DNA of 64,000 nucleotides. Origin: Oscillospiraceae bacterium (GTDB lineage Bacteria; Bacillota; Clostridia; Oscillospirales; Acutalibacteraceae). The stretch is from positions 1 to 64,000 of the forward strand of contig WRDW01000004.1 in the NCBI GenBank assembly GCA_009779995.1. The letters run 5' to 3'. The notes under the pieces were generated by a model that saw only the letters and a program-made list of their open reading frames with translations, did no database searches and had not been told where the DNA came from. Position numbers and translations under genes: made by a program. Of the stretch, positions 49,151 to 58,636 are shown one piece after another (position 1 is the stretch's first letter; the number at the start of each line of letters is the position of its first letter).

Positions 49151-49316
49151 GGGGATATATTACACTTTTCCTCCTTTCAGATTTTCATCTTGCATCGAAT
49201 CATATCTATCAAATCGACCCATAAAGTTATCCCAGCCATTTCTATCGCCTGGAGACCAGCGCTTTGGTCCGGCGAAACAATTTCTCATTTCAGCATTCTG
49301 CATTTTCATTTCTCAA

Positions 49317-49856
49317 TTATCCTACTTCCCTCTCCATCTCGCACACGGCAAACGGCAAGTGCGCGTATGCCCTCTCCGCCGCGGCCCGGAATTCAAGCCC
49401 CTCATACCAGCGCTTCAGCCTCTCGTTTTCGGCTATGATGCCGATCTCGACCTTACACGCGCCGTTTTCTCTTGCGCTCTGTACAGCGGCCTGCACCAGC
49501 TGCCTGCCAAGGCCCGTGTGCCTGTGCGCCGGCACAACGCACAGCCGGGTGAGCTCAAATACATCCGCTGTAATATTTCGCTTTGGCTCCCCGGAAAACG
49601 CATCCTCCGCCTTGGGCCACACGGCCGCAAATCCCACCAATTCACTGTCAGCCGCAAACGCGCCTAAACAGCTCACGCCGGGCCGGCACAGCGAAGCCGC
49701 AAAGTCAGAATCAGTCAAAAATGCTGGGTGATACCGGCAATTTTCGGGCGTCAGCCCGTAAGCCTGCGCCACATCCGAGAAGGCGAGGCGAATGACCGCA
49801 CCGATCTCTGCAACATTCTCCCTTGCGTTTTCGATTTCGTGAACTTCGTAAAACAT
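49317..49856 (-). CDS. GNAT-family acetyltransferase
   Basis: LTRLCVVPAHRHTGLGRQLVQAAVQSARENGACKVEIGIIAENERLKRWYEGLEF. Confidence 0.85.
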   Translation of the reverse strand: MFYEVHEIENARENVAEIGAVIRLAFSDVAQAYGLTPENCRYHPAFLTDSDFAASLCRPGVSCLGAFAADSELVGFAAVWPKAEDAFSGEPKRNITADVFELTRLCVVPAHRHTGLGRQLVQAAVQSARENGACKVEIGIIAENERLKRWYEGLEFRAAAERAYAHLPFAVCEMEREVG

Positions 49857-49964
49857 TACTCCTCCCCTGCCCTGGTTTTACGCCTCGCTTTCGCCAAATA
49901 AAGCGCTAAAGTTTGTATGTAGAGACGCACATCTGTGCGTCTTTTGTGCTGGATTAACTCGCTG

Positions 49965-50321
49965 TTAGCGCGGCCTCCCTGGTGGCCCGCCGGGTCTTCC
50001 GGGCAGCGTCCCTATGGGCGGTACAGGCTGTATTGGGAACACCGGCCCCGGCGGCCTGGGCGGCGGCAAGGTTCCGATGGGCGGTACGGGCTGCACCGGG
50101 AACTGCGGCCCCGGCGGCCTGGGCGGCGGCAAGGTTCCGATGGGCGGCACGGGCCGCACGGGCGGGCGGCAGGCCGGGCAGCAGTTCCGGCAGGGAGGGT
50201 TCCAGGCCGGCGTGCAGGGCAGCCGCCAATCGCAGAAATTGAACACCTCCGGCACCAGCGGCGCCCAGCAAGGGCAGGCGGGCAGCCGCCCCGGCGGGAG
50301 GATTAAAGGCAGAATTGGCAT
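49965..50321 (-). CDS. Cys/Pro-rich small protein with tandem PVPPIGTLPPPRPPGP repeats
   Basis: MPILPLILPPGRLPACPCWAPLVPEVFNFCDWRLPCTPAWNPPCRNCCPACRPPVRPVPPIGTLPPPRPPGPQFPVQ...; AAAGGA RBS. Opposite strand is also open (Gly-rich), so strand is not certain. Confidence 0.5.
   Translation of the reverse strand: MPILPLILPPGRLPACPCWAPLVPEVFNFCDWRLPCTPAWNPPCRNCCPACRPPVRPVPPIGTLPPPRPPGPQFPVQPVPPIGTLPPPRPPGPVFPIQPVPPIGTLPGRPGGPPGRPR
50010..50165. repeat. 63-bp tandem repeat (about 2.5 copies)
   Basis: ggcggtacgggctgcaccgggaactgcggccccggcggcctgggcggcggcaaggttccgatg repeated. Confidence 0.8.
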
Positions 50322-50411
50322 GGTATCAGTCCTTTGTGTTTGGGATAGAAGAATCCTGAAAGGTTGTCCCATGCCATTGTATGCGGCGGGCGGATGAGGG
50401 GTGCGTGCTGC

Positions 50412-50867
50412 TCATTCAAGGCTCTCCAGCCATTTTTGGTAAAACGCCTCCTGCTCTTGCACTGTCGCCAGCCTCAGCGCCGGGTCGTATTCGAGCATAT
50501 TTTTCTGATGCGTCATCTTTGGCCGCTCTCCCATCTGCAAAACATAAGCATAAAGGTCATCAATTGCTTCAGGTAATCGAGAAATAGTTTCGTAAACTAT
50601 ATATGCCACGTTCTCACAGGCCCCGTTGCACAGGAGCATAATCCCTTCGGGCTCCAATTGCAGCCGCAGAAGCTTTAATGCATCGAAAACTGTGTACGCT
50701 ACGGCGTCCAGCGACCTGTGCATGAATTTGAGTTCCAGCATCAACGGATCGTGATTATATCCGGTGCAGCTAAGCCTGATGATGCCTTCAATTACGTTGC
50801 CATCCGGCAAAAGCATTTCAACTGGAAATCTATTATCCATTGCGTTCCTGCTTCTATTGCCTCTCAT
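50412..50867 (-). CDS. Uncharacterised protein (151 aa) translationally coupled to radA
   Basis: Overlaps the radA stop; coherent sequence, no recognised domain. Confidence 0.6.
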   Translation of the reverse strand: MRGNRSRNAMDNRFPVEMLLPDGNVIEGIIRLSCTGYNHDPLMLELKFMHRSLDAVAYTVFDALKLLRLQLEPEGIMLLCNGACENVAYIVYETISRLPEAIDDLYAYVLQMGERPKMTHQKNMLEYDPALRLATVQEQEAFYQKWLESLE

Positions 50868-52243
50868 TGTGCGCCTCCCACCATCGCCTCGAACGCGCTG
50901 CGCACATTTCCCGCGCCGATGACTTTTATCTCCTGCCGCACCGCCTTGGGCAATCGCGCAAAGTTCTGTTTCGGAAGTATGCAGCGCGTGAACCCCAGCC
51001 GGGCGGCCTCGCGCACGCGCTGCTCGCAGTGCCCCACGGCCCGCAGTTCTCCCCCCAGGCCGATCTCCCCGAAGGCCAGGGCGTCGTCGGGCAGCGGGGT
51101 GTCCTTCAGGCCGGAGACCAGCGCCATCGCTACAGACAAGTCAGTCGAGGGTTCGTCCAGCTTCAGCCCGCCGATGACATTGATATAGGTGTCCATATTG
51201 TTAAAATACCAACCCGCGCGCTTTTCCAGCACGGCAATGAGCATGGCCGCCCGGGAGCCGTCGATGCCGTTCTGCATACGGCGGGGCGTGCCGTATGCCG
51301 TTGGCGTCACCAAGCCCTGCACCTCGGCCAGGATGGGCCGCGAGCCCTCCATCACGCAGGCCACGCAGCTGCCCGAAACCCCGCGGGGCCGCCCGGCGAT
51401 GAGCATCGCGCTGGGGTTTTCGACCTCGGCAAGGCCCGTGTCGCGCATCTCGAACACGCCGATCTCGTTCGTTGAACCGTAGCGATTTTTTACGGCGCGC
51501 AGGATGCGATAACTCAAATGCCGTTCGCCCTCGAAGTACAGCACGGCATCGACGATGTGCTCAAGAACTTTAGGCCCGGCGATATTTCCGTCTTTGTTGA
51601 CATGCCCCACCAGGAACATGGGTATCCCAAGCTGCTTGCCCGTGCGCATGAGCAGGTTCGTGGATTCCCGCACCTGCGTCACGCTCCCCGGCGAGGAGGC
51701 GATATCGGCCATGTTCATCGTCTGGATAGAATCGATAATTACCATGCCGGGACGTGCGCTTCTGATGTGCTCACAGATTGCTACTGTATCAGTTTCACAA
51801 AGCACCGTGAGCTTCTCAGTTTTTACGCCAAGCCTGTCGGCGCGAAGCTTCAGCTGGTGCGGGGACTCCTCGCCTGAAATATATAATATCTCGATATTTT
51901 GGCCCATGAACTCGCAGATTTGCAGCAGGATCGTCGATTTCCCTATGCCCGGGTCGCCGCCCAGCAGCACCATGGAGCCCTTCACCAGCCCGCCGCCCAG
52001 CACCCTGTCCAGCTCCTGCAGGCCCGTGTGGTAGCGTATCGCGCTGTCGAAAGTAATATCTCTCAAGAGCTGCCCGGCCAGCTTCACCCCTGATCCCTGC
52101 GCCTTGCCCTTCGCCTGCGCCGGCCTGCGCACCTCCTCGGACATGCAGTTCCACTCGCCGCAGCCGGGGCAGCAGCCGTTCCATTTGGGGCTTTCGTATT
52201 CGCACAGGGCGCAAACGTAGACGGTTTTGGCTTTGGGGGGCAT
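50864..52243 (-). CDS. radA: DNA repair protein RadA/Sms
   Basis: YVCALCEYESPKWNGCCPGCGEWN, VLLGGDPGIGKSTILLQI, LVGHVNKDGNIAGPKVLEHIVDAVLYFEG (KNRYGSTNEIGVFEM). Confidence 0.95.
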   Translation of the reverse strand: MPPKAKTVYVCALCEYESPKWNGCCPGCGEWNCMSEEVRRPAQAKGKAQGSGVKLAGQLLRDITFDSAIRYHTGLQELDRVLGGGLVKGSMVLLGGDPGIGKSTILLQICEFMGQNIEILYISGEESPHQLKLRADRLGVKTEKLTVLCETDTVAICEHIRSARPGMVIIDSIQTMNMADIASSPGSVTQVRESTNLLMRTGKQLGIPMFLVGHVNKDGNIAGPKVLEHIVDAVLYFEGERHLSYRILRAVKNRYGSTNEIGVFEMRDTGLAEVENPSAMLIAGRPRGVSGSCVACVMEGSRPILAEVQGLVTPTAYGTPRRMQNGIDGSRAAMLIAVLEKRAGWYFNNMDTYINVIGGLKLDEPSTDLSVAMALVSGLKDTPLPDDALAFGEIGLGGELRAVGHCEQRVREAARLGFTRCILPKQNFARLPKAVRQEIKVIGAGNVRSAFEAMVGGAQ

Positions 52244-52253
52244 GGATTATCTC

Positions 52254-52931
52254 CTATTCGCACAGCGCGTACAGCGTTTTATATGTTTCACTTGCAACAA
52301 AGTAGCGGCTAAAATCATCATTCGACAGATTTGCTGAAAGAGGATACTGCTCGGGTGAAAGCGACGAGTTACCAAGATGTGCTATTGATACCGCACCGCC
52401 ACGGTTGCTGGCTTCCAACCACGACGACGAAAGGTTAAACCAGAGATGCAGCACAGAAACTTGGCTTGCATTTCCCTCGACAAAAAGAATGAACTCTGTG
52501 CTAAGTGTAGCTCTTGGAGAGTATTTAGGCCAGTCACCCACTTCCTCTGCTGTTCGCCAAAATTCACTTTTCATGCAATCCTTAAACGCATTTAGCTCAT
52601 TTGTGCTTTCCATTACCTTCACGACTTCGCCAGTTGGCGAAGACCCATGAAACTTCAGCACAGTGACTTTTTTGATCGGATAGTCAATAATGAACTTCAC
52701 AGTATTGCTTGTGACCGCAGGTTTATTTGTTGCTGTGGGCTTGCTTGTGGACGGTGGCGCTTCCGTTGTCGTTGTTTCTTCTGTGGTCGAAGGCTCCATG
52801 GTTGTGGCCTCCGTAGTGCCTACAGCCGTGCCTTCAGTGGTTTGCGATGGCTCGTCCGGGTTCACCTCTCCCGAACACCCGGCCAAACCCAACAACGCAA
52901 GCGTCAGGCCCAAGCAAATCCATTTTTTCAT
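52254..52931 (-). CDS. Lipoprotein with Thr-rich linker
   Basis: Lipobox LGLAGC; TTEATTMEPSTTEETTTTEAPPSTSKPTATNKPA. Confidence 0.65.
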   Translation of the reverse strand: MKKWICLGLTLALLGLAGCSGEVNPDEPSQTTEGTAVGTTEATTMEPSTTEETTTTEAPPSTSKPTATNKPAVTSNTVKFIIDYPIKKVTVLKFHGSSPTGEVVKVMESTNELNAFKDCMKSEFWRTAEEVGDWPKYSPRATLSTEFILFVEGNASQVSVLHLWFNLSSSWLEASNRGGAVSIAHLGNSSLSPEQYPLSANLSNDDFSRYFVASETYKTLYALCE

Positions 52932-52985
52932 GCTAAAGTACCTCCATCTATTTTTCCCTTAGTCGTCATTAGGCGCTATTTTTCC

Positions 52986-53717
52986 TTACCCATTGCAAAA
53001 TTTTAAAATCCCGCAGGCAATCGCGAACGCAATCTCGTTCTGGTAGGCCTCATCCTGCAGCTTCTCAGCATCCCCCGCGTTGGAGATAAACCCGCATTCC
53101 ACAACCACGGCTGTTTTCTTCGCGTAATACAGCAGGTAGATGGAATCCCCCGAGGGCTTCACCTGTCGCTTATTTTCAGGCTGCACCAGGCGCACAACGC
53201 TCTCCTGGATGGCCTGCGCCAGCGCCAGGCTGCCGGGCGTGTTCTTCGAGTAGAACACCTGCGTGCCGTGGGCGTTGCTGCCCGGGAACTTGTTCATGTG
53301 GATGCTCACGAATAAATCTTTTTCGCGAAGCGCCTCCATCATGGCGAAGCGGTTGTGGATGTCGGCCACTTTTCTGTCGTGCACGGTGGAGGCCGTCACG
53401 TCGTGCAGGTCCTTGTCTGATGCGCGTGTGAGGATGGTCTGGTAGCCCATGGCCCGCAAAATACTGTCGAGCTTGAGCGTGATGGCCAGGTTGAGGTCTT
53501 TCTCCACCACGCCGCCGACGCCCACCGCGCCGCCGTCCTCGCCGCCGTGGCCGGCGTCCAGCAGGATGACCGGGTCGGGGCTGTTGATCGGGTTTGCGGC
53601 GGCGCGTTTTGCCGTGTGCTGCACCAGGAATATCCCCAGCGCTGTAAACACACAGACTGTGATAGCCGCGCCCATCGCCAGCAGCGCCCGCTTTAACCTG
53701 AAGCGAATGAAGATCAT
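52986..53717 (-). CDS. N-acetylmuramoyl-L-alanine amidase (CwlD-like)
   Basis: VILLDAGHGGEDGGAVG, FVSIHMNKF, VVVECGFISNAGDAEKL amidase_3 motifs. Confidence 0.9.
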   Translation of the reverse strand: MIFIRFRLKRALLAMGAAITVCVFTALGIFLVQHTAKRAAANPINSPDPVILLDAGHGGEDGGAVGVGGVVEKDLNLAITLKLDSILRAMGYQTILTRASDKDLHDVTASTVHDRKVADIHNRFAMMEALREKDLFVSIHMNKFPGSNAHGTQVFYSKNTPGSLALAQAIQESVVRLVQPENKRQVKPSGDSIYLLYYAKKTAVVVECGFISNAGDAEKLQDEAYQNEIAFAIACGILKFCNG

Positions 53718-53770
53718 CGTGCCAACCCCTTTCTCAGCATGGATATGCTGTGGGAGGGCATACTAGACGC

Positions 53771-54139
53771 ATGAAGAAAGAGCAAAAGAAGCAAAACGTA
53801 TTGAGCGCCCTGGGCGGCGCGCTCGTGGGCATACTCAACGGGATGCTCGGCGCGGGGGGCGGCATGTTGGTGGTGCCCATGCTGAAAAAGCTAGGCCTGG
53901 AACAAACTAAAGCCCACGCGACGGCTGTCGCGGTCATCTTCCCCTTGAGCATTCTTAGCTCGATCGCATACCTGCTCTTAGGGCATTTTGAGCTGGGGCA
54001 GGCGTCATTCTATCTTCTTCCGGGCGCGATTGGAGCACTGTTGGGCGCGCTGCTGCTGGCGAAAATCCCCGCCCCGTGGCTGCGCAAAATCTTCGCCTGC
54101 TTCATGATTTGGGCGGGCATACGGATGGTGATGAAGTGA
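53771..54139 (+). CDS. TauE/SafE-family half-size membrane protein (first half)
   Basis: GGALVGILNGMLGAGGGMLVVPMLKKLGLEQTKAHATAVAVIFPLSILSSIAYL. Confidence 0.75.
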   Translation: MKKEQKKQNVLSALGGALVGILNGMLGAGGGMLVVPMLKKLGLEQTKAHATAVAVIFPLSILSSIAYLLLGHFELGQASFYLLPGAIGALLGALLLAKIPAPWLRKIFACFMIWAGIRMVMK

Positions 54140-54504
54140 CCTGGCTCTGGAATATACTCGCGGCTGCCGGCGCGGGCGCGCTTGGCGCCATGGGGATGGG
54201 CGGCGGCGGCATATTGGTGATTTACCTTACGCTGGCCCTGGGCACGCCGCAATTGCAGGCACAGGGGATCAATCTGCTGTTCTTTTTGCCCTGCGCGGCG
54301 ATTTCGCTCATCGTCAACGGCCTGCGCAAGCTGGTGGACTGGAAGCGCGCCCTGTGGATCGCCCTGGGCGGCCTGCCGACAACCCTTTTGGGCATCTGGA
54401 TCGCGGGCAAGATCGAGATGAAGTGGCTCGGCTGGATCTTCGCCGCCCTGCTGATTGTCATCGGGCTGAAGGAGTTGTTTTCTAAGCCGAAGCAGGAAGG
54501 GTAG
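54136..54504 (+). CDS. TauE/SafE-family half-size membrane protein (second half)
   Basis: GTG start overlapping the upstream stop; GAGALGAMGMGGGGILVIYLTLALGTPQLQAQGINLLFFLPCAAISLI. Confidence 0.75.
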   Translation: MTWLWNILAAAGAGALGAMGMGGGGILVIYLTLALGTPQLQAQGINLLFFLPCAAISLIVNGLRKLVDWKRALWIALGGLPTTLLGIWIAGKIEMKWLGWIFAALLIVIGLKELFSKPKQEG

Positions 54505-54510
54505 GAATAA

Positions 54511-54605
54511 CTGTAGGGGTGGCCTGCGGGCCACCCGCGTTGTTATCACGCTGGTCTGCGGGGTATTGGGGTATTCCCCGGGTGGCCCACAGGCCACCCC
54601 TACAG
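54511..54605. repeat. Inverted repeat of the GTAGGGG family (27-bp arms, one mismatch)
   Basis: CTGTAGGGGTGGCCTGCGGGCCACCCG ... CGGGTGGCCCACAGGCCACCCCTACAG. Confidence 0.88.
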
Positions 54606-54608
54606 GCT

Positions 54609-55016
54609 TTACCGTCTGTCCAGATAGCTCTGCAATATAACGCAAGCCGCCACGGCGTCGACTATGCTTCTTCGATCTTTGGCCTTCACGTTGGCCGCGC
54701 CCAGCGACTGGTGCGCCATAGTTGAAGAAAATCTTTCATCCCAGAGTACGACGTCAAGGCCGTGCTGATCGCGCAATAGCGCGGCAAAGGCCTCGCAGGC
54801 CTGGGCCTTGTCCCCTTTTGTGCCGTCGGTGCGCAGGGGCAGGCCAAGGATGATTTTATCGGCGCGCTTTTCTTTCGCAAGCTCGGTCACAGCCAGCGCG
54901 AGCTTTTTTTTGTTTGCCTCATGAATGACCGTTACTGGCGAGGCCAGGATGCCCATGGAATCGCATATGGCCACGCCCGTGCGCTTTTCGCCGCAGTCCA
55001 CGCCCAGCAGGATCAT
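54609..55016 (-). CDS. ruvX: Putative pre-16S rRNA nuclease / Holliday junction resolvase-like (YqgF)
   Basis: MILLGVDCGEKRTGVAICDSMGILASPV, IILGLPLRTDGTKGDKA, WDERFSSTMAHQSL. Confidence 0.92.
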   Translation of the reverse strand: MILLGVDCGEKRTGVAICDSMGILASPVTVIHEANKKKLALAVTELAKEKRADKIILGLPLRTDGTKGDKAQACEAFAALLRDQHGLDVVLWDERFSSTMAHQSLGAANVKAKDRRSIVDAVAACVILQSYLDRR

Positions 55017-57265
55017 TGTTCGTCTCCATTGTTGCCGCCGCCGCCCAGAATCTGGTTGATCCAGTCCACAAACGCGCCGCCGGGGGTGTTCTCGGTGGGC
55101 GGCGGGGCGGCGGTGCAGGCGCTGCAGGTGCCGGGCAGGTTGGAGCTCCTGTACCAGCCGGTGGCCGTGCTGGAGCAATGGTCGCCTGCCAGGCGGCCCG
55201 TGCGCGTGCAGTAGGACTTCTGCACGGCGGTGGCGCAGGTCTTGAAGCCCTTCGAGGCGTCCAGGCCCTTGTGGATGCGGTTGAAGACCTCCATCCATAT
55301 CCTGGCGGAGGGGTTGGTCATCTGGCCGAGGTCCAGGGGGGTGTCGTAGCCGAACCAGACCGCGCCCACGTAGTAGGGCGTCCCCCCGGCGAACCAGCGG
55401 TCCTTGTTATCGCTGGTGGTGCCCGTTTTGCCGAATTTCTTGAACTTGCCGATGTTCTCGCCGTTGCTGCCGCTGTAGTAGCTGTCCATGGGCACGGTCT
55501 GGAGCAGCTCGTTCATCACCTTCGCGGTGTCCTCGGAGAAGGCGCGCTTGGAGCCCTTGGGCGTGGACAGGATGACGGTGTCAGTGTTGTCGGTCACCCT
55601 ATAGTAGCAATAGGGCGCGTAGTAGGTGCCGCCGTTGCCGAAGGTGGCGTAGGCCGCCGTCTCCTCCAGCGCGGAGAAGCCGTAGGTCATGGAGCCCACG
55701 GACATGGGCTCCAGGTAGATATCGCCCTTGTCGCTGAGGTTCGCGAAGCCGAAATTCTCCTTCAGGAAGTTGTAGGCGTTCCTGGGCTTGAGCTTCTCGT
55801 TGACCGTGCGGGCGGAGACCGTGTTGATGGACCTGGCGAGGGCGTCCTGCACGGTGACATAGGCGCCGTTGCCGTGGGTGCCGTCCACGTTTTCGGGCCA
55901 GAACTTGCCCAGGTGGGCGAAGGCGGAGTTGGGGGTCAGGGTGGACCAGGTGATCAGATTTTTCTCGATCGCGGGGCCGTAGACCGCCAGGGGCTTGATG
56001 GTGGAGCCGGGCTGCCGCCAGCTCTTCGCCGCCCGGTTGAGGCTGCGGTTGCCGGGCTTGGGCCCCGCGCCGCCCACGATGCCCACCACGCGCCCCTCGT
56101 AGTCCATCACGGCCATGGAGGCCTGGATGGGGTTCTTGGCGGTTCCCTTCAGGTCGGAGAAGGTGGTGCGCTTGCGGAACACGTCCTCCATGATGTTCTG
56201 GATGTCCATATCCACCGCGGCGTAGATTTTCAGGCCGCCGTAATAGACTTTTTTCCAGGCCTCCTGGTCGCTCATCTGCTTCTGGGCCTTCAGGTCGGCA
56301 ATGACTGTATCGATGATATAGTCCACATAGTAGTTGTTGATCTGCTCGGGCTGGGAGGTCTGCGCGGCGGCGGGGGCCTTCTTGATGTCCAGCTCGAAGG
56401 CCAGGGCCTCCCGGTACTGCGCCTCGGTGATCTTCCCCTGGTCCAGCATACTGTCCAGGCAATAGACCTGCCGCTCGCGGTTCTTATCGAGTTTGTCGAT
56501 GGGGTCGTAGGTGAAGGGCGCCTTGGTGATCACCGCCAGCGCGGCGCACTCGGCGACGTTCAGCTCGCTCACCTGCTTGCCGAAGTAGCGTTCCGCCCCG
56601 GTTTTTACCCCATAACAGCCCCGGCCCAGATACAGCTCATTGAGATAGGCTTCCAGGATGATGTTCTTGTCGTAGTTGCGCTCCATGTTCAGCGCTGTGA
56701 GGATTTCGCGGTATTTGCGCACGGCGGTGACGTCCTTCTCGTTGGTGACGTTTTTGATCAGCTGCTGCGTGAGTGTGGAGGCCCCCTGTGTGAAATCGTA
56801 CCTTACCACGCCGGCCAGCCGCCGCCAATCCACGCCCTTGTGATCCCAGAAGCGCTTGTCCTCCAAGGCCACGTAGGCGTCCGCTATCAGCGGCATCCCG
56901 GTGAGCGGGTTGGGCTCCCCCATGTTCTCCAGCTCCAGCCACATGCGGTTCTGCTCCCCGTGGAGACGGGCGTATTCCACCGGCTGCCCATTTTTATCGT
57001 TGGCGTAGATCACCGTGGTCTGCGCCCGGGTGCCCCGCACCTCCTCCAGGTCGACCACTGGGTTGCCGCCCACCACCTGCATCACATTGACGAAGAAGTA
57101 GCCCCCCACCACGAAGGAGGTCAGGAAGAACACGAGGAACAGCGCCAGCAGTGCGGTCACTGCCGCGCGCGCCAGCTTGCGCCCGAATGAATTTTTTCTC
57201 TTTTTATTATTATTATACTTTTTTGCCTTGGGTTGTTTCGCTTTCGCTTGCTTACCTGTGGCCAT
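55013..57265 (-). CDS. Penicillin-binding protein 1A-type transglycosylase/transpeptidase
   Basis: ALEDKRFWDHKGVDWRRLAGVVR, GASTLTQQLIKNV, WRQPGSTIKPLAVYGPAIE (SxxK), KTGTTSDNKDRWFAG. Start corrected to 57265. Confidence 0.95.
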   Translation of the reverse strand: MATGKQAKAKQPKAKKYNNNKKRKNSFGRKLARAAVTALLALFLVFFLTSFVVGGYFFVNVMQVVGGNPVVDLEEVRGTRAQTTVIYANDKNGQPVEYARLHGEQNRMWLELENMGEPNPLTGMPLIADAYVALEDKRFWDHKGVDWRRLAGVVRYDFTQGASTLTQQLIKNVTNEKDVTAVRKYREILTALNMERNYDKNIILEAYLNELYLGRGCYGVKTGAERYFGKQVSELNVAECAALAVITKAPFTYDPIDKLDKNRERQVYCLDSMLDQGKITEAQYREALAFELDIKKAPAAAQTSQPEQINNYYVDYIIDTVIADLKAQKQMSDQEAWKKVYYGGLKIYAAVDMDIQNIMEDVFRKRTTFSDLKGTAKNPIQASMAVMDYEGRVVGIVGGAGPKPGNRSLNRAAKSWRQPGSTIKPLAVYGPAIEKNLITWSTLTPNSAFAHLGKFWPENVDGTHGNGAYVTVQDALARSINTVSARTVNEKLKPRNAYNFLKENFGFANLSDKGDIYLEPMSVGSMTYGFSALEETAAYATFGNGGTYYAPYCYYRVTDNTDTVILSTPKGSKRAFSEDTAKVMNELLQTVPMDSYYSGSNGENIGKFKKFGKTGTTSDNKDRWFAGGTPYYVGAVWFGYDTPLDLGQMTNPSARIWMEVFNRIHKGLDASKGFKTCATAVQKSYCTRTGRLAGDHCSSTATGWYRSSNLPGTCSACTAAPPPTENTPGGAFVDWINQILGGGGNNGDEQ

Positions 57266-57339
57266 AGCAGCTGCCCCTTCCGTATATTCAAGTATAGTAT
57301 TGGAAAAACCGGCGAAAATACTTGTGAGGTGATATTTAC

Positions 57340-57708
57340 ATGACACGCAAAATAATTTCGATCGCGGCCCTTGCCGTAGTTCTCGCGGCGCTTGCGCTGA
57401 GCTTGTATTTCCAGCGCCAAGCGCCCCAACCGGCACAGGAGATCGCTTTCACGACGCAGGAGATGGGCTACCGCTTCCTGCTGAAGACCAAGAACCCTCA
57501 CCCCAACGAGTCTGCGGATTCGTCGGGGACCCCGAAGTCCCTGGAGCTCTTCCACGTGCAGGAGGGCAGCTGGCAGAAGCTCGCCGAGTTCCCCATCACC
57601 CTGGCGGACCTCCCCGAGGCCGACCGGCAGCTGCTCCAAACCGGCATCATATTGCGCGACGCCGGGGAATTGCAGCGAAGCCTGGAGGACTATCTGCCGA
57701 ATTTTTGA
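57340..57708 (+). CDS. Small membrane-anchored protein of unknown function
   Basis: MTRKIISIAALAVVLAALALSLYFQ anchor; GTGAGGTG upstream. Confidence 0.6.
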   Translation: MTRKIISIAALAVVLAALALSLYFQRQAPQPAQEIAFTTQEMGYRFLLKTKNPHPNESADSSGTPKSLELFHVQEGSWQKLAEFPITLADLPEADRQLLQTGIILRDAGELQRSLEDYLPNF

Positions 57709-57747
57709 TGGCGTTAAAACCTCCTGTGTTTTGCTGAACCGCACATT

Positions 57748-57832
57748 GTAGGGGACGGCCTCCCGGACGTCCCCGGTCCCGAAAGACAGGCCTTGCTCTC
57801 TACGCCCGGGACGTCCGGAGGCCGTCCCCTAC
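57748..57832. repeat. Inverted repeat of the GTAGGGG family
   Basis: GTAGGGGACGGCCTCCCGGACGTCCC ... GGGACGTCCGGAGGCCGTCCCCTAC (one-base indel). Confidence 0.85.
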
Positions 57833-57849
57833 CGGCTGTGCTCTGCCAG

Positions 57850-58635
57850 TCAACTCTTTCCCAGCTCTTCTCCTCTTGCATACGCCGCCAGCGCGGCCTG
57901 GCTCACCGCGTGGGCGAAGCCGTGCGCCCGCAGCGCGTTGATCCCCGCGATGGTCGTCCCGCCCGGGGAGCACACCCTGTCGATGAGCTCGTAGGGGTGA
58001 AGATTGCTCTCCTGCACCTGCGCCGCGCTGCCGAAGACAGTCTGCGCCGCGATCTCCAGGGCCAGGGCCTTGGGCAGGCCCGCCGTCACGCCCGCGCGGG
58101 CTAGCTCGTCGATGAACAGGTATACGAAGGCCGGCGCGCTGCCCGCCAGCGCCGTGAAGGCCGAAAATTGCTTTTCCTCCAGTTCCACGGCCATGCCGAA
58201 GCACTCGCAGTAGCACCGCACCAGCGCGCGCTCCTCCTGCGCGGCCTGCGCCGTGAGGCAGTACGCCGTGCAGCCCTGCCCGATTATAGTATTGATGTTG
58301 GGCATCAGCCGCGCGGCCCTGGGGGCGTAGGGCGCGAGCTTCTTCAGCGGAACCCCCGCCGCGATGGAAATCAGAAGCGGCTGCTTCTTTTGCAGCGCCT
58401 CGTCGATCTCCTCCAGCGCCCCGGGCAGGTCTTGCGGCTTCATGCCCAGCTGCACGACGTTGCATTTTTCAACCAAATCGCTCGCTTTATCAGCGATACC
58501 AACGCCGAATTTCTCAGCCATTTCCGGGCGCTTGTCGCAGACCAGCACGTCCTCCTTCCGGAGGAAGCCCTTGTCCAGGGCACGCGCCAGCATGGCCCCC
58601 GCCATCACGCCCGTGCCTATGAAGCCGAATTTCAT
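57850..58635 (-). CDS. proC: Pyrroline-5-carboxylate reductase
   Basis: MKFGFIGTGVMAGAMLARAL, ARLMPNINTIIGQGCTAY, SNLHPYELIDRVCSPGGTTIAGINAL. Confidence 0.93.
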   Translation of the reverse strand: MKFGFIGTGVMAGAMLARALDKGFLRKEDVLVCDKRPEMAEKFGVGIADKASDLVEKCNVVQLGMKPQDLPGALEEIDEALQKKQPLLISIAAGVPLKKLAPYAPRAARLMPNINTIIGQGCTAYCLTAQAAQEERALVRCYCECFGMAVELEEKQFSAFTALAGSAPAFVYLFIDELARAGVTAGLPKALALEIAAQTVFGSAAQVQESNLHPYELIDRVCSPGGTTIAGINALRAHGFAHAVSQAALAAYARGEELGKS

Positions 58636-58636
58636 G

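Noticed and set aside
50010-50165. 63-bp tandem repeats as a CRISPR or minisatellite-only locus
   Set aside because: No spacers; repeats are coding (multiple of 3) within a Pro-rich ORF.
55016-57190. 724-aa plus-strand ORF opposite the PBP1A gene
   Set aside because: Antisense shadow ORF typical of GC-rich DNA; the minus strand encodes a clear PBP1A with catalytic motifs.
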